Shown: positions 53,616 through 62,683 of the stretch, one piece after another
How positions within the stretch are numbered: position 1 is the first letter of the stretch
How the letters are laid out: the number at the start of each line of letters is the position of its first letter
NCBI GenBank assembly: GCA_964351395.1
Contig: CAYGOF010000013.1
Coordinates: 1-64,000, forward strand
Origin: Imperialibacter sp964351395
GTDB lineage: Bacteria > Bacteroidota > Bacteroidia > Cytophagales > Cyclobacteriaceae
DNA length: 64,000 nt
Reading direction: 5' to 3'
Notes under the pieces: generated by a model
What the model was told of the DNA's origin: nothing
Database searches by the model: none
The model's input: only the letters and a program-made list of their open reading frames with translations
Translations under genes and position numbers: made by a program

Positions 53616-56225
53616 TTACATGGCCAAATTAAGTAATGGCGGAATGGAGGAATTGTTCTCAGCGTAAATTTGATACTTCGGATTATTAATCAGTCTCTTG
53701 AAGCTTTCAATATTTCGAAGTTGATCCCAAATAGGGTCATTTTTGAGAACTTCGACCGAGATAAACCCATTTTTCTGAATAAGTTCCTCAAGCTTGACAA
53801 TCGCCTCACTATACTGCCCGGTCATCACCAAAATAGTGCAGTAATCAACCTCACGAGTGAAGCCTCTCAGTGCATCAGTAGATATATTCATTAATGAAAT
53901 GGATGTTTTTCCAGCAGCCAGCGCCTCTTCTTTCATTCCTAACCCGGCATATGCCATTCCTAAAGAGCTGTACAACCTGGAATCCTCAGGGGTTTCATTA
54001 ACTTTCTCCTCTAATAATGCTCTGGCAGATTGAAAGTGGGATTTCATTTGAGCCTGATCACCCATCACGTAGTAAATCAACCCAAGTCTTAACTGCTTCG
54101 GCACATAATCAAACTGGCTACTATTGATGGCATGGGGAGAAGACTCGATGATACGCAATGCTTCTGCATAATTCCGGGTTAATAGTTCCGAATAACTTCT
54201 TTGCCGGTACCAAGTTGGGTGGTCTACTTTTGGACTGTTGAGCATCAAATTCTTTGCCTTATCGATTTCACCAGTGATCATGTACATCAAAGCCAGCTCC
54301 AATTTGCTTGTAATCACCGAAGGATTGAGTCTAATGACTGCATTAAGATACTCTTCTGCTTGTTTATATTTCCTTAGCATAATCAGTGTTTCGCCAGCTG
54401 AATCCCAATAAACCCAGCCAGAAGGATTGATTGAGATGGCGCTATCCATATACATAAAAGCCTCCTGAAACTGCCCCATCCTCCGATGTACTGCTCCGAT
54501 TGTGTGGTACAAGTCAGCATTTTTGGGGTAGTCAGATTTTAGTCTCTCCAATATGCCCAGTGCTTTGGGGAAATCCTGTAATAAATGGTAATAATAAGAA
54601 CCTGTTTCAAGCTGTACTTCCATCAAATTGGGTTCAAGCTCGATCGCTCGATCTAAATATGCCTTCGTTTCGATAATATGCTTCTCACTTTTATCGAAGT
54701 GAAAAACATAAATCATTCTGGCAGTATTGGCTAATCCAACCCAGGCCAGGGTAAAATCGGGATCAAGCTCAACCGCCTGCCGAAACATTTGAGTGGCATA
54801 AATGTAATCTTCCTCACTGTAACTTCTGTTCATGAAGTTCATACCCCTAAGGTAGAAGTCATAAGCTCTTAGATTTGTTGTGGGGGCTGCTTCAATTACA
54901 GTTCGTGCCTCCGAGGTTATAGTTGCGCTTAACTGACGGGCAACACTAACAGCGATTTCAGTTTGAATATCAAATATGTCGGTAAGATCTCTATCATAAC
55001 TTTCTGACCATAAATTACGGTCTAATTCAGAATCGATAAGTTTGGCAGTTATCCTTACCTTTTTCGACGACTTCTGAACACTTCCCTCCAAAACATACCG
55101 TGCTCCAAGCTCCCTGCCAATTTCAGGTAGACTCAAAGTGGTTTTTCGGTACCCCATCATAGTTGTTCGGGAAATCACCCTCAAATCAGCAATCCTGGCC
55201 AAGTGGTTGAGAATGGCCTCCATCTGACCATCAGCAAAATATTGGTTTTCTAACTCCGCACTCATATTGACAAATGGGATAACAGCTACGGAGTTGCTGT
55301 CCATCGGTATGTGTTCAAATCGGATAACATCATTACCCTCTTCCTTCACAAACCGCGGGTACGCATACATAAGCAATATTACGGCGGTCATCCCAATGAT
55401 GGTGAAATTATCGGTGAGCGGCTTCTTCTTAGTTTCTTTGTAAGGATTGTTAAAAGACTGCTGAGACGATGTTCGAATAAAACCATCTGGACTAAGTTCA
55501 TAATTCCACGCCAAATACAAAGCAATTGGAAAACCAGAAATCATCAAGCCCACCAACACATTATTTAGCCAGGATGCGGGTGCAATCACAGCCTGGAAAT
55601 ATGAAAACAGTTGCAACAGCAATACAAAAAACACTACATAGGACGCAGCCGCTCTTACCACCAACCTCCTATTCATTTTATTCCAAAAAGAATCTTTGAA
55701 AGATGATTCACCTGGCTCTGGCAAACCCAAACCCTGCAATGCATAGGTAGCGACAGGGTAAGACACATTTTTCAATGAGAGCTCACCTAAATACTTGGTC
55801 TCAAAACTTACCTGTCCTTGGATAGCGCTTTTTATTGCACCAGAAATATAGATACCACCTGGGTCGCAAATAGATTCGAGCCTGGAGGCGATATTAACAC
55901 CATTGCCATAAATATCATCTTGTTCAATAGATACATCACCCAAATGAATACCTATTCTCATCTTGCTTTCAAGCTTCAAATTGGCAGCCTCTTGAATGGC
56001 AATAGCGCAATTAACAGCATCTAATGCACTGCCAAAATAACAAAATGTGCCGTCGCCCATTTCTTTAATCCATTTACCATTGTGCACAGCAACCAACGGC
56101 TTTTGAAGCTCTCTATTCTTTCGAATCAAATCGAGCGCTTTTTTCGAGTCCTCTCCCATCAACATCGTGTACCCAACGATGTCAGTAAACATTATGGCGG
56201 CTAGCTTAATCGTGGAATCAGACAT
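53616..56225 (-). CDS. Adenylate cyclase / membrane / TolB-like / TPR protein
   Basis: The 869-residue protein opens with a class III cyclase (1-165): D15 (MFTDIVGYT) and D58 (KEMGDGTF) bind metal, K54 in the KxxGD motif and the Asp in DIYGNGVNIASRLES favour ATP. Membrane segments lie at ~190-245 and ~275-295. A TolB-like module (~310-435: SVAVIPFVNMS, YFADGQMEAIL, ISRTTMMGYRK) and TPR repeats (~450-850) follow, probably on the other side of the membrane. The TolB-like part is homologous to that of the TIR-HD protein at 811. Proteins of this layout are common as signal-responsive cyclases in Bacteroidota and Proteobacteria; the ligand is unknown. Confidence 0.92.
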   Translation of the reverse strand: MSDSTIKLAAIMFTDIVGYTMLMGEDSKKALDLIRKNRELQKPLVAVHNGKWIKEMGDGTFCYFGSALDAVNCAIAIQEAANLKLESKMRIGIHLGDVSIEQDDIYGNGVNIASRLESICDPGGIYISGAIKSAIQGQVSFETKYLGELSLKNVSYPVATYALQGLGLPEPGESSFKDSFWNKMNRRLVVRAAASYVVFFVLLLQLFSYFQAVIAPASWLNNVLVGLMISGFPIALYLAWNYELSPDGFIRTSSQQSFNNPYKETKKKPLTDNFTIIGMTAVILLMYAYPRFVKEEGNDVIRFEHIPMDSNSVAVIPFVNMSAELENQYFADGQMEAILNHLARIADLRVISRTTMMGYRKTTLSLPEIGRELGARYVLEGSVQKSSKKVRITAKLIDSELDRNLWSESYDRDLTDIFDIQTEIAVSVARQLSATITSEARTVIEAAPTTNLRAYDFYLRGMNFMNRSYSEEDYIYATQMFRQAVELDPDFTLAWVGLANTARMIYVFHFDKSEKHIIETKAYLDRAIELEPNLMEVQLETGSYYYHLLQDFPKALGILERLKSDYPKNADLYHTIGAVHRRMGQFQEAFMYMDSAISINPSGWVYWDSAGETLIMLRKYKQAEEYLNAVIRLNPSVITSKLELALMYMITGEIDKAKNLMLNSPKVDHPTWYRQRSYSELLTRNYAEALRIIESSPHAINSSQFDYVPKQLRLGLIYYVMGDQAQMKSHFQSARALLEEKVNETPEDSRLYSSLGMAYAGLGMKEEALAAGKTSISLMNISTDALRGFTREVDYCTILVMTGQYSEAIVKLEELIQKNGFISVEVLKNDPIWDQLRNIESFKRLINNPKYQIYAENNSSIPPLLNLAM

Positions 56226-56624
56226 AGTTTGAAATTTATAAATTTCTATGGAGTTATTCTAGAAAAAAAGGAATTGATGATTTGAAATATTTCTAGATTT
56301 GGATTCCATAGTCCCTTGGAAACCCAAAATTTATACCAATGCTCCATTTTTCAAAAAAAGGTCATCGATCGATCTCAATAGCCAATTATTAGTGATTAAC
56401 TTTCAACAGTGAGGATCAAATTTGATATAAAACAGCCCCTTGAAGCAAAATAAAGTGGTTACAACAATATAACGTAACTAATATTCTAAAAAGTGCCAGG
56501 CTAAAAATTACCCAAAGGGTTTTAGTAATATTTGCCTTTTTTTGAAAAGCGACTTTTATCATCTAAATTGACTTATTCGGTCACGAGCTTCGTGATTTCT
56601 TTTTGATTTTAGAGCCCCATTGAG
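56226..56624. other. 399-bp divergent intergenic region
   Basis: AT-rich and without a visible gene. It should hold the two divergent promoters for the cyclase and the NlpC/P60-like gene. No clear consensus was found. Confidence 0.5.
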
Positions 56625-57428
56625 ATGTCACCACAACAGCCCCTAAGTCCGTCTGAAATAACTGAAATCATCAAAAAGTATGATAAAGTTTTAAAACTCG
56701 AGGGAGAAAAAGAAGCTGACAAAGTGTTTGACAAAGTCCCTATTCCTACGCCAAAAAACGACCATAAAATCAGCAACGGGCAGTTGCTAAAAAAGGTTGA
56801 GAGTGGAGATATAATTTTATGGTCTGGTAGTAGCGGTATAAGTAAAAAAATTAGACTAGCTTCAAATAGTCCCTTTTCTCACGCCAGTATTGTTTTCAAA
56901 GGTGCTTTGGATGAAGAAGAGGCTAAAACTGATGTAGTAAACACACCCCGCATCTTTCAGGCAACTTGGAGCAAATTCGAACAAGACATCCACGGCGACC
57001 ATAGCAAAGTATCTCGGCAAGTCATGCTAAACGACCTAAGTATCGTGCTGAAAGAAAATGAATTGGAAAATGAACCCGCATCCTTGAGAGTTTTGGTCTG
57101 TTCAGCTGACCAAAGAAAGGAACTCACCAAGAAATTGAAGGAATTCATCAATGAATCAAGCGGAGACATGTATCCGGGTGCTGATAAGGGTGTTCCTGAT
57201 CTTTCAAGCTACCAACAAGGTTTACAGGGCATTCGTATCGACCACCCAACCCAATTCATCTGTTCAGAACTTGTTGCTGAAGCATTGCTGAGAATGAATG
57301 TGATAGACGACACCAAAGCGGTAAATTCTTTTTGTCCAAACGACTTCAGCGACGAATCCTATAAGAAATTAAAGCCTCAACTGAAAGATGGATTCGAATT
57401 TGGCCATGAAACATTTGTCGAACCATAA
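56625..57428 (+). CDS. Permuted NlpC/P60-like (YiiX-type) cysteine hydrolase
   Basis: The 267-residue protein has the permuted papain-like order: GDIILWSGSS, then the histidine of SPFSHASIV (H86) and later the cysteine of FICSELVAEAL (C213). Such YiiX/YebB-type proteins are amide or lipid-ester hydrolases in the NlpC/P60 superfamily. No signal peptide is visible, so a cytosolic location is likely, unlike peptidoglycan-cleaving relatives. The substrate is unknown. Confidence 0.82.
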   Translation: MSPQQPLSPSEITEIIKKYDKVLKLEGEKEADKVFDKVPIPTPKNDHKISNGQLLKKVESGDIILWSGSSGISKKIRLASNSPFSHASIVFKGALDEEEAKTDVVNTPRIFQATWSKFEQDIHGDHSKVSRQVMLNDLSIVLKENELENEPASLRVLVCSADQRKELTKKLKEFINESSGDMYPGADKGVPDLSSYQQGLQGIRIDHPTQFICSELVAEALLRMNVIDDTKAVNSFCPNDFSDESYKKLKPQLKDGFEFGHETFVEP

Positions 57429-57477
57429 TTTGAATGATACTAAGAGTACTTTATCGCTCAATTGAAATATTCTCGAA

Positions 57478-59490
57478 CTAATGTGCACCGCGATTTTCAG
57501 GAAGTGTTAACGGGGTACTAAGCGAACTGCCCACCAGTTGCGTCGATAAACTAAAACTAAATGTCGTACCAGCTGCCAAAGAACTTTCTACCGAAAGCTT
57601 TCCTCCCTGCTTTTCCACAAGTTCTTTACACAAGCTCAAGCCCAGTCCCGTTCCTTTCTCTCCCTTAGTCCCGTCTTTGCTGGATTTGCCTGCAAAATCA
57701 AATATGTTGGTCGCCTCTTCGGCTGTCAGCCCAATCCCGGTATCGTGTACTGCGACCTCCACAAAGCCCTCTGAGGTAAGATGCGCATCAAGTGTGATTC
57801 TATCCAACTCGAAACTATACTTGATGGCGTTGGCAATGAGGTTTCTCATGATTGTGTTCACCATATAAGGATCGGCCCAAGCGACAATCCGAGCATCGAT
57901 TTTATTGACAAGACTAATTCTTTTTGCTTCTGCTACGCCGGATTGCGTCTGAATTACCTGGTTAGCAATGTCTTGCAAATTTATTTCGGATAGCATTGGG
58001 GCAATAAGCCCTGAATCGTTTTGTGCCCAGTCTAACAAATCACCTAACAACACTCCAGCATTATCAACTCTGTCCTGAAGTTTGCTTAATACCATCCTAA
58101 ATTCTTCATGACTAATACTTTCCTGATTGGCCAGCTGAAGCAGTCCTTTGATCGCATTCAGTGGAGATTTCAAGTCGTGAGCCACGATCGAAAAGAGCCT
58201 GTTCTTACTAGCATTCAAATCCTTGAGTCGTTCTTCGATGGCCTTTTGCGCGGTAATATCCTGATAGGTGACGATAATCGCTTCATCCTTTGCACGAAAC
58301 GCCGCAGGAAACATGCTGAAATTGACGTGAATCCAAATGACTTGCTGACTAAGCTTATTGATGACCCTTAATTCTCCATCATAATGCGCAGTCTGCCCGG
58401 AAAGCAGTTGGGAAAATATATGAGCGGCTTTTGGTGCGTCTTCAGGATGCACCACCTTTGAGAAATGAGCGCCTAGCAGGTCCGACAAAGCATAACCAAG
58501 AATTTCGCAAGCCCTTCTGTTGGAGAAAGTTCGTTGACCTTCGTCGTTGAAAATGCTCACACCTACAAAAGTGTTATCGTAAATCGTTCTAAGCTTCAAT
58601 TCATTTACTTTCAGTCTTTCAATACTCCACCTCCGCCGGTTCACATTAAATAGCACAAGAATCGTTGTGAGCAAAATGCCCAATACACCATAAATCTCCA
58701 CATAGCGCAGCCATGTCACATCGCTAGCTTCTGCTTTGGGTAGAAATGCGAAATCCAAGGTTGCATTATGGATTGCCTTTCTCCTTAAAACCGCTTGCCT
58801 GTTCGAGAAGATACTTGAATCACCCCAAATCAAACTAGCCTTTTCATTGGTCGGAAAATTGGACATCATTAGAATCGACATCTCATGGTCTCTTACCGCA
58901 AATGGTCTGACAAAATGGTTTAGTAGGGTGTCAAGGTTAAAAACTGAGGCAGCTAGTCCCCAGTAAACGCCATCGATAAAAATTGGCTTTTTATACAATA
59001 TACCAACTCCCCCTTGTACCAATTGAGTGGGACCGATGACAACACCCTTCCCTTCCTTCAATCCGGAGATGGTGAAGTCCCAAACGTCTTTCTGCGATGG
59101 CAGGTAAAGGTTAAGTGCTTCTTCATTCCCTGCCAAGGGCTCTACATATTTTATGGTTGAATCCACCACGAGATTCAGGACATCGATTGATTCCGAGCTA
59201 ACTCGCAATTGCTGAAGAAATCTACTAAATGCTATAGAATCAATCTCGCCCTTATGAGCTTTCACGTAGGCAATTATACCATCTGTGGAGCTATCAAAAT
59301 CTTTGGATATTTTTTCTATAAAGTTGTTACTAAATGCCTCTCCGTCAGCCAAAACTTCCTGCTTAAAGTCAGTATCGATTTGCCTTCTTTTAAAATAGAT
59401 AGCTGTCTCAAGGCACACGAATAGTACAACAGCTGCCAATAAGATGCTTAGCGTGTAAAAGCGTGAAAAAAGATTAAAGACTTTAATCAT
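57478..59490 (-). CDS. CHASE-like / PAS sensor histidine kinase
   Basis: The 670-residue protein has a membrane segment (~12-32), a CHASE-like extracytoplasmic sensor (~40-250, with a YKKPIFIDGVYWGLAA end), a second membrane segment (~268-288), a PAS domain (~305-420, KLRTIYDNTFVGVSIFNDEG), HisKA with H438 (IVAHDLKSPLNAIKGLL) and an ATP-binding domain (DTGIGL, GTGLGLSLCKELVEKQGG). Its kinase core is of the ordinary AHDLKSPL type, unrelated to the AHEIQNPL cores of the 3604-30920 cluster. No adjacent receiver exists. Confidence 0.92.
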   Translation of the reverse strand: MIKVFNLFSRFYTLSILLAAVVLFVCLETAIYFKRRQIDTDFKQEVLADGEAFSNNFIEKISKDFDSSTDGIIAYVKAHKGEIDSIAFSRFLQQLRVSSESIDVLNLVVDSTIKYVEPLAGNEEALNLYLPSQKDVWDFTISGLKEGKGVVIGPTQLVQGGVGILYKKPIFIDGVYWGLAASVFNLDTLLNHFVRPFAVRDHEMSILMMSNFPTNEKASLIWGDSSIFSNRQAVLRRKAIHNATLDFAFLPKAEASDVTWLRYVEIYGVLGILLTTILVLFNVNRRRWSIERLKVNELKLRTIYDNTFVGVSIFNDEGQRTFSNRRACEILGYALSDLLGAHFSKVVHPEDAPKAAHIFSQLLSGQTAHYDGELRVINKLSQQVIWIHVNFSMFPAAFRAKDEAIIVTYQDITAQKAIEERLKDLNASKNRLFSIVAHDLKSPLNAIKGLLQLANQESISHEEFRMVLSKLQDRVDNAGVLLGDLLDWAQNDSGLIAPMLSEINLQDIANQVIQTQSGVAEAKRISLVNKIDARIVAWADPYMVNTIMRNLIANAIKYSFELDRITLDAHLTSEGFVEVAVHDTGIGLTAEEATNIFDFAGKSSKDGTKGEKGTGLGLSLCKELVEKQGGKLSVESSLAAGTTFSFSLSTQLVGSSLSTPLTLPENRGAH

Positions 59491-59834
59491 TTCAAATTAT
59501 CTAATTCTATAGCAGCTACTTAAGAAGCCGCAAAGGTAACCTAAATTATTTTCAATAGCATATCATATGTAAATACATACAAATGCAAACAATGACTTTA
59601 GTACAAAACTTCATGGAAGTAGGTGCGACTCAAAAAAGCCAGCAGGTCGAGAATAGCTTTGGAAACAGGAAGAAATTTAGACTTAACTCATTTCATCCAT
59701 TCACTTATTCATGTAACGTAAAATCTTGACGAAATGTCTTTCTTTGAGAAAAAAATATGGCTTTTTTTCATGATGTGTTGAAAATCCGGTTGTAAATTTA
59801 TTCAGAAAACCAGATATACCTCCACAGTTGTTTT
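59491..59834. other. 344-bp divergent intergenic region
   Basis: AT-rich, no gene visible; must carry divergent promoters for the kinase and the START-like gene. Nothing further identified. Confidence 0.5.
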
Positions 59835-60479
59835 ATGCGCCATTATCGCCTTGTCATTTTTTCCTTCTTAGGTGCTTTTTTAACCCTTTCGGTTTGTGGG
59901 CAAACAAGTAAAAACGGCAATTGGGAGCTCGTAGGATCCGATAGGGAGCTAAATATTTACACAAGAATATCTGAAGACTCCCCTATCAAAGAAATTCAAA
60001 TTGTTACTTCTATTGAATCGACGATGGAAAGGGTAAAAGCCATCCTTAGCGACGTAGAAAACTACAAGGCCTGGGTATACAAATGTGTATCATCAGAGAG
60101 AATCAAAACAGCCAATAACAACGACTTTCATTACTACGTAGAAACTAGCTTACCATACCCATTTAGCAATAGGGACTTGTCCGTCCATTCTGTGCAATGG
60201 CTCAATAGTGAAACAGGTGTTTACCATTCCCATTCTGTCGCTGCGTCAGCCGAAGTCCCGGAAAAAAAAGGAGTAGTGAGAATCGGCGAATTTGAATCCT
60301 CCTGGGTTGTAACACCTAAGTTAGACGGTACAATTAGCATCGTGTACACCGCAATGGCGAACCCAGGAGGGGAAATACCAACCTGGCTTGTAAATATGGT
60401 GATAACGAAGGGCCCATTGGAAACCATGCAAAAGTTTACAGAACTGGCCAGAAGAATACCGGTGAGCAGCGAAGATTGA
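59835..60479 (+). CDS. START-like lipid-binding domain protein (secreted)
   Basis: The 214-residue protein has a signal peptide (1-22, ending LSVCG) and a START/SRPBCC-type fold pattern: NIYTRISEDSPIKEIQIVTS, VKAILSDVENYKAWVYKCVS, ETSLPYPFSNRDLSVH, GEFESSWVVTPK and a final amphipathic helix. Such proteins bind hydrophobic ligands such as lipids or sterols. Its stop lies 2 nt from the convergent gene's stop. Confidence 0.85.
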   Translation: MRHYRLVIFSFLGAFLTLSVCGQTSKNGNWELVGSDRELNIYTRISEDSPIKEIQIVTSIESTMERVKAILSDVENYKAWVYKCVSSERIKTANNNDFHYYVETSLPYPFSNRDLSVHSVQWLNSETGVYHSHSVAASAEVPEKKGVVRIGEFESSWVVTPKLDGTISIVYTAMANPGGEIPTWLVNMVITKGPLETMQKFTELARRIPVSSED

Positions 60480-60481
60480 TA

Positions 60482-62656
60482 TCAGTGATCTTCGATAACC
60501 TTCAGGTACCGGGCCATCCAATAGGGCAACAAGTATTCGTCGCCGGCTAACATTGAATTTCCGTTGCTTCCTCCATCCAAATCAAAGGGATTCGCATTGT
60601 GCCGGTGAGTGGGGCGCTCGCCTGGAGTAAGTAGCGTTTTTGTCGTTTGCCCTCTAAAGTTTGGCTCCAGTAATTCCAGGTCTTTCCGGTGTGAGTTCCT
60701 AACTTCATAGGAAAGCTGATCCAAACCAAACTCCCGCAAATGCCAAAGCACGTCTTCCTGGTTGATGTCGCCCGTAGTTCCAAAAGTAATCAGGTTCCAG
60801 AGTGCATTTCTCTCCGGCAATTCAATCTGCCAATGGTCGGTAATGATATTACCATAATGCTGTTTAAGCGTGTCATTGAGCGCATAATGGTATAAGGGCC
60901 AATACGTAAGGAAGGCCATTTCGTCGTCGGAATGATTCCAGGCATCGCCCATATTATGTCCATCATATCTTACCAAATGCTCCTTCATAGCATTCATACT
61001 TGGCAGCATATTTTTAAAGTAGCCAAATTCATTCATGACTTTGAACATTTCCTTTCGGTAAACCTCTTTTTCAGTCAACGCAAATGCCAGTTGCAATCCA
61101 GCTATCAGGTGAATACTATTTAGTTTCCGGTCATATACATCCGAAGGATACATGTTGACATAGTCTGGGTTCCAACGTCCCCAGGTGGTAGGTTTACCGT
61201 CAAGGTCAACGAAGTAGTAATCGTTGTCAAGAATATGGGTCATGATAGCATCTATAAAGTCAGCCACACGCTTTTTCTCACCTGGCGACTCGACAATAAA
61301 TTGATCCATCAATGATGCTACAAAAAGGTAAGCAATGTACTCATCGGAACTAGTCGTTCCTTTCCATTCCCATCCCTCCTCCGGCGAAGGTCTCCATCTG
61401 TCTGGATCGTTCACTTTGTAGCCGGCTCGTTCAAGAGTTCTGGATGGGAAACCCTTCAGTTGGTTCACTGTTAATAGACGCTCAAACGCCTCAAAGGATT
61501 CCCACACATAGCGCTTTGAGCGCTCTTCACCCGTAACAAGGTACCTAAAAACCTGACTTCCGAGGTAAAATGAGGTCCACAGACCATCGTTATCATGGTC
61601 GATAATCTCTTCCGATGAAAGGTCAAAAGCCGTTGGCAACCTGGGAGCACAAACAAACCCATACCTCATGTGGTACTTACGAATTCTGTCCTGGAAAAAG
61701 TCTGTCTTAGCCGCCAATGTCATCGCTTTCTTCTCGATCAAGTTGAGTCCCGAACTTGTAAGCAGGTAAACATTTCCTTTGGCATCTTCTGCCATGTGAA
61801 GCAAGGTGTTATCGTCGAGCCACCTCTTTGAGGCAAAATACCTGAAGCGGTCCGCTTCTTTTCTGAAAGCCCCATCTGCGGTCGAAAACCAAAGCTCATT
61901 ATCTGCAGTCACCATTATTTGATGGATGGCTGGCACAGGAAGGCGCGCCTCAGTTTCTGAAGTTCTTCGGCCATTCAAGTCCATGGAGTAATACCCAGCA
62001 CTTGTGCCCACTTTAATGTCCTTATCTGAGAAAGCAATAGAAGTCATGTTTTCCGACAGGTGAAAAGGCTTCCAAGTATCCTGGTCCAGGAAATAAACTA
62101 CCGACCGGGTAAGTGCATAAAATTGGCCATCATGAACATAGAGATTCAAAACTGGCTCGGCAGGAACACTTATCTCGGCAACTTTTACATTGCGGCTATA
62201 CAATACCGCCTTTTGCGCCCCTAAAAGCAGCACCTGCGATTCGCTGCTAACGGAAATCTTACTATAAACGCCCTGCTCGATCCTGGTATCAAGTGTGCCT
62301 GCATATCCATTAGTAAGAAACTGGTCATGATAAAGATAAAATAGAATGCCTGAAGTTTCCTGTGTGGTTATATCTACAGGAACCTTATCTGCAAGTGACC
62401 GATAGGTATGGTCCTCAGCGAGTACGTAGTCAGGAAAGTCTCGAAATAGCCCTATGTCGGTCAGTACATAAACGATATCGTTGTAATCAACCACCACTTT
62501 CCTGGGCCTGGACGATCGAAACGAATTGGGCACCTCGTATTGATGAGCAAGAAGCTGGGGATAAGTGTCATCAGGTACTTGAGCCCTGACTGGATTAACG
62601 AGGAAAATAAAACAGCCAATGATAATACTATTTGGCAAAGTAAGTCGGTACTTCAT
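60482..62656 (-). CDS. Secreted protein with propeller and helical-barrel domains, unknown function
   Basis: The 724-residue protein has a signal peptide (1-25, NPVRA). Residues ~35-320 look like a beta-propeller (repeats such as NELWFSTADGAFRK and GNVYLLTSSGLNLI, of two-component-regulator-propeller type). The remainder (~340-724) is helical with acidic and aromatic clusters (DHDNDGLWTSFYLGSQVFRY, MGDAWNHSDDEMAFL) as in (alpha/alpha)6-barrel glycosidases, lyases or related folds. I do not recognise the exact family. It shares a strand with the phosphatase gene upstream, 27 nt away. Confidence 0.75.
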   Translation of the reverse strand: MKYRLTLPNSIIIGCFIFLVNPVRAQVPDDTYPQLLAHQYEVPNSFRSSRPRKVVVDYNDIVYVLTDIGLFRDFPDYVLAEDHTYRSLADKVPVDITTQETSGILFYLYHDQFLTNGYAGTLDTRIEQGVYSKISVSSESQVLLLGAQKAVLYSRNVKVAEISVPAEPVLNLYVHDGQFYALTRSVVYFLDQDTWKPFHLSENMTSIAFSDKDIKVGTSAGYYSMDLNGRRTSETEARLPVPAIHQIMVTADNELWFSTADGAFRKEADRFRYFASKRWLDDNTLLHMAEDAKGNVYLLTSSGLNLIEKKAMTLAAKTDFFQDRIRKYHMRYGFVCAPRLPTAFDLSSEEIIDHDNDGLWTSFYLGSQVFRYLVTGEERSKRYVWESFEAFERLLTVNQLKGFPSRTLERAGYKVNDPDRWRPSPEEGWEWKGTTSSDEYIAYLFVASLMDQFIVESPGEKKRVADFIDAIMTHILDNDYYFVDLDGKPTTWGRWNPDYVNMYPSDVYDRKLNSIHLIAGLQLAFALTEKEVYRKEMFKVMNEFGYFKNMLPSMNAMKEHLVRYDGHNMGDAWNHSDDEMAFLTYWPLYHYALNDTLKQHYGNIITDHWQIELPERNALWNLITFGTTGDINQEDVLWHLREFGLDQLSYEVRNSHRKDLELLEPNFRGQTTKTLLTPGERPTHRHNANPFDLDGGSNGNSMLAGDEYLLPYWMARYLKVIEDH

Positions 62657-62683
62657 CGTATTCTAAGTGGATTAAGCGTCAAA

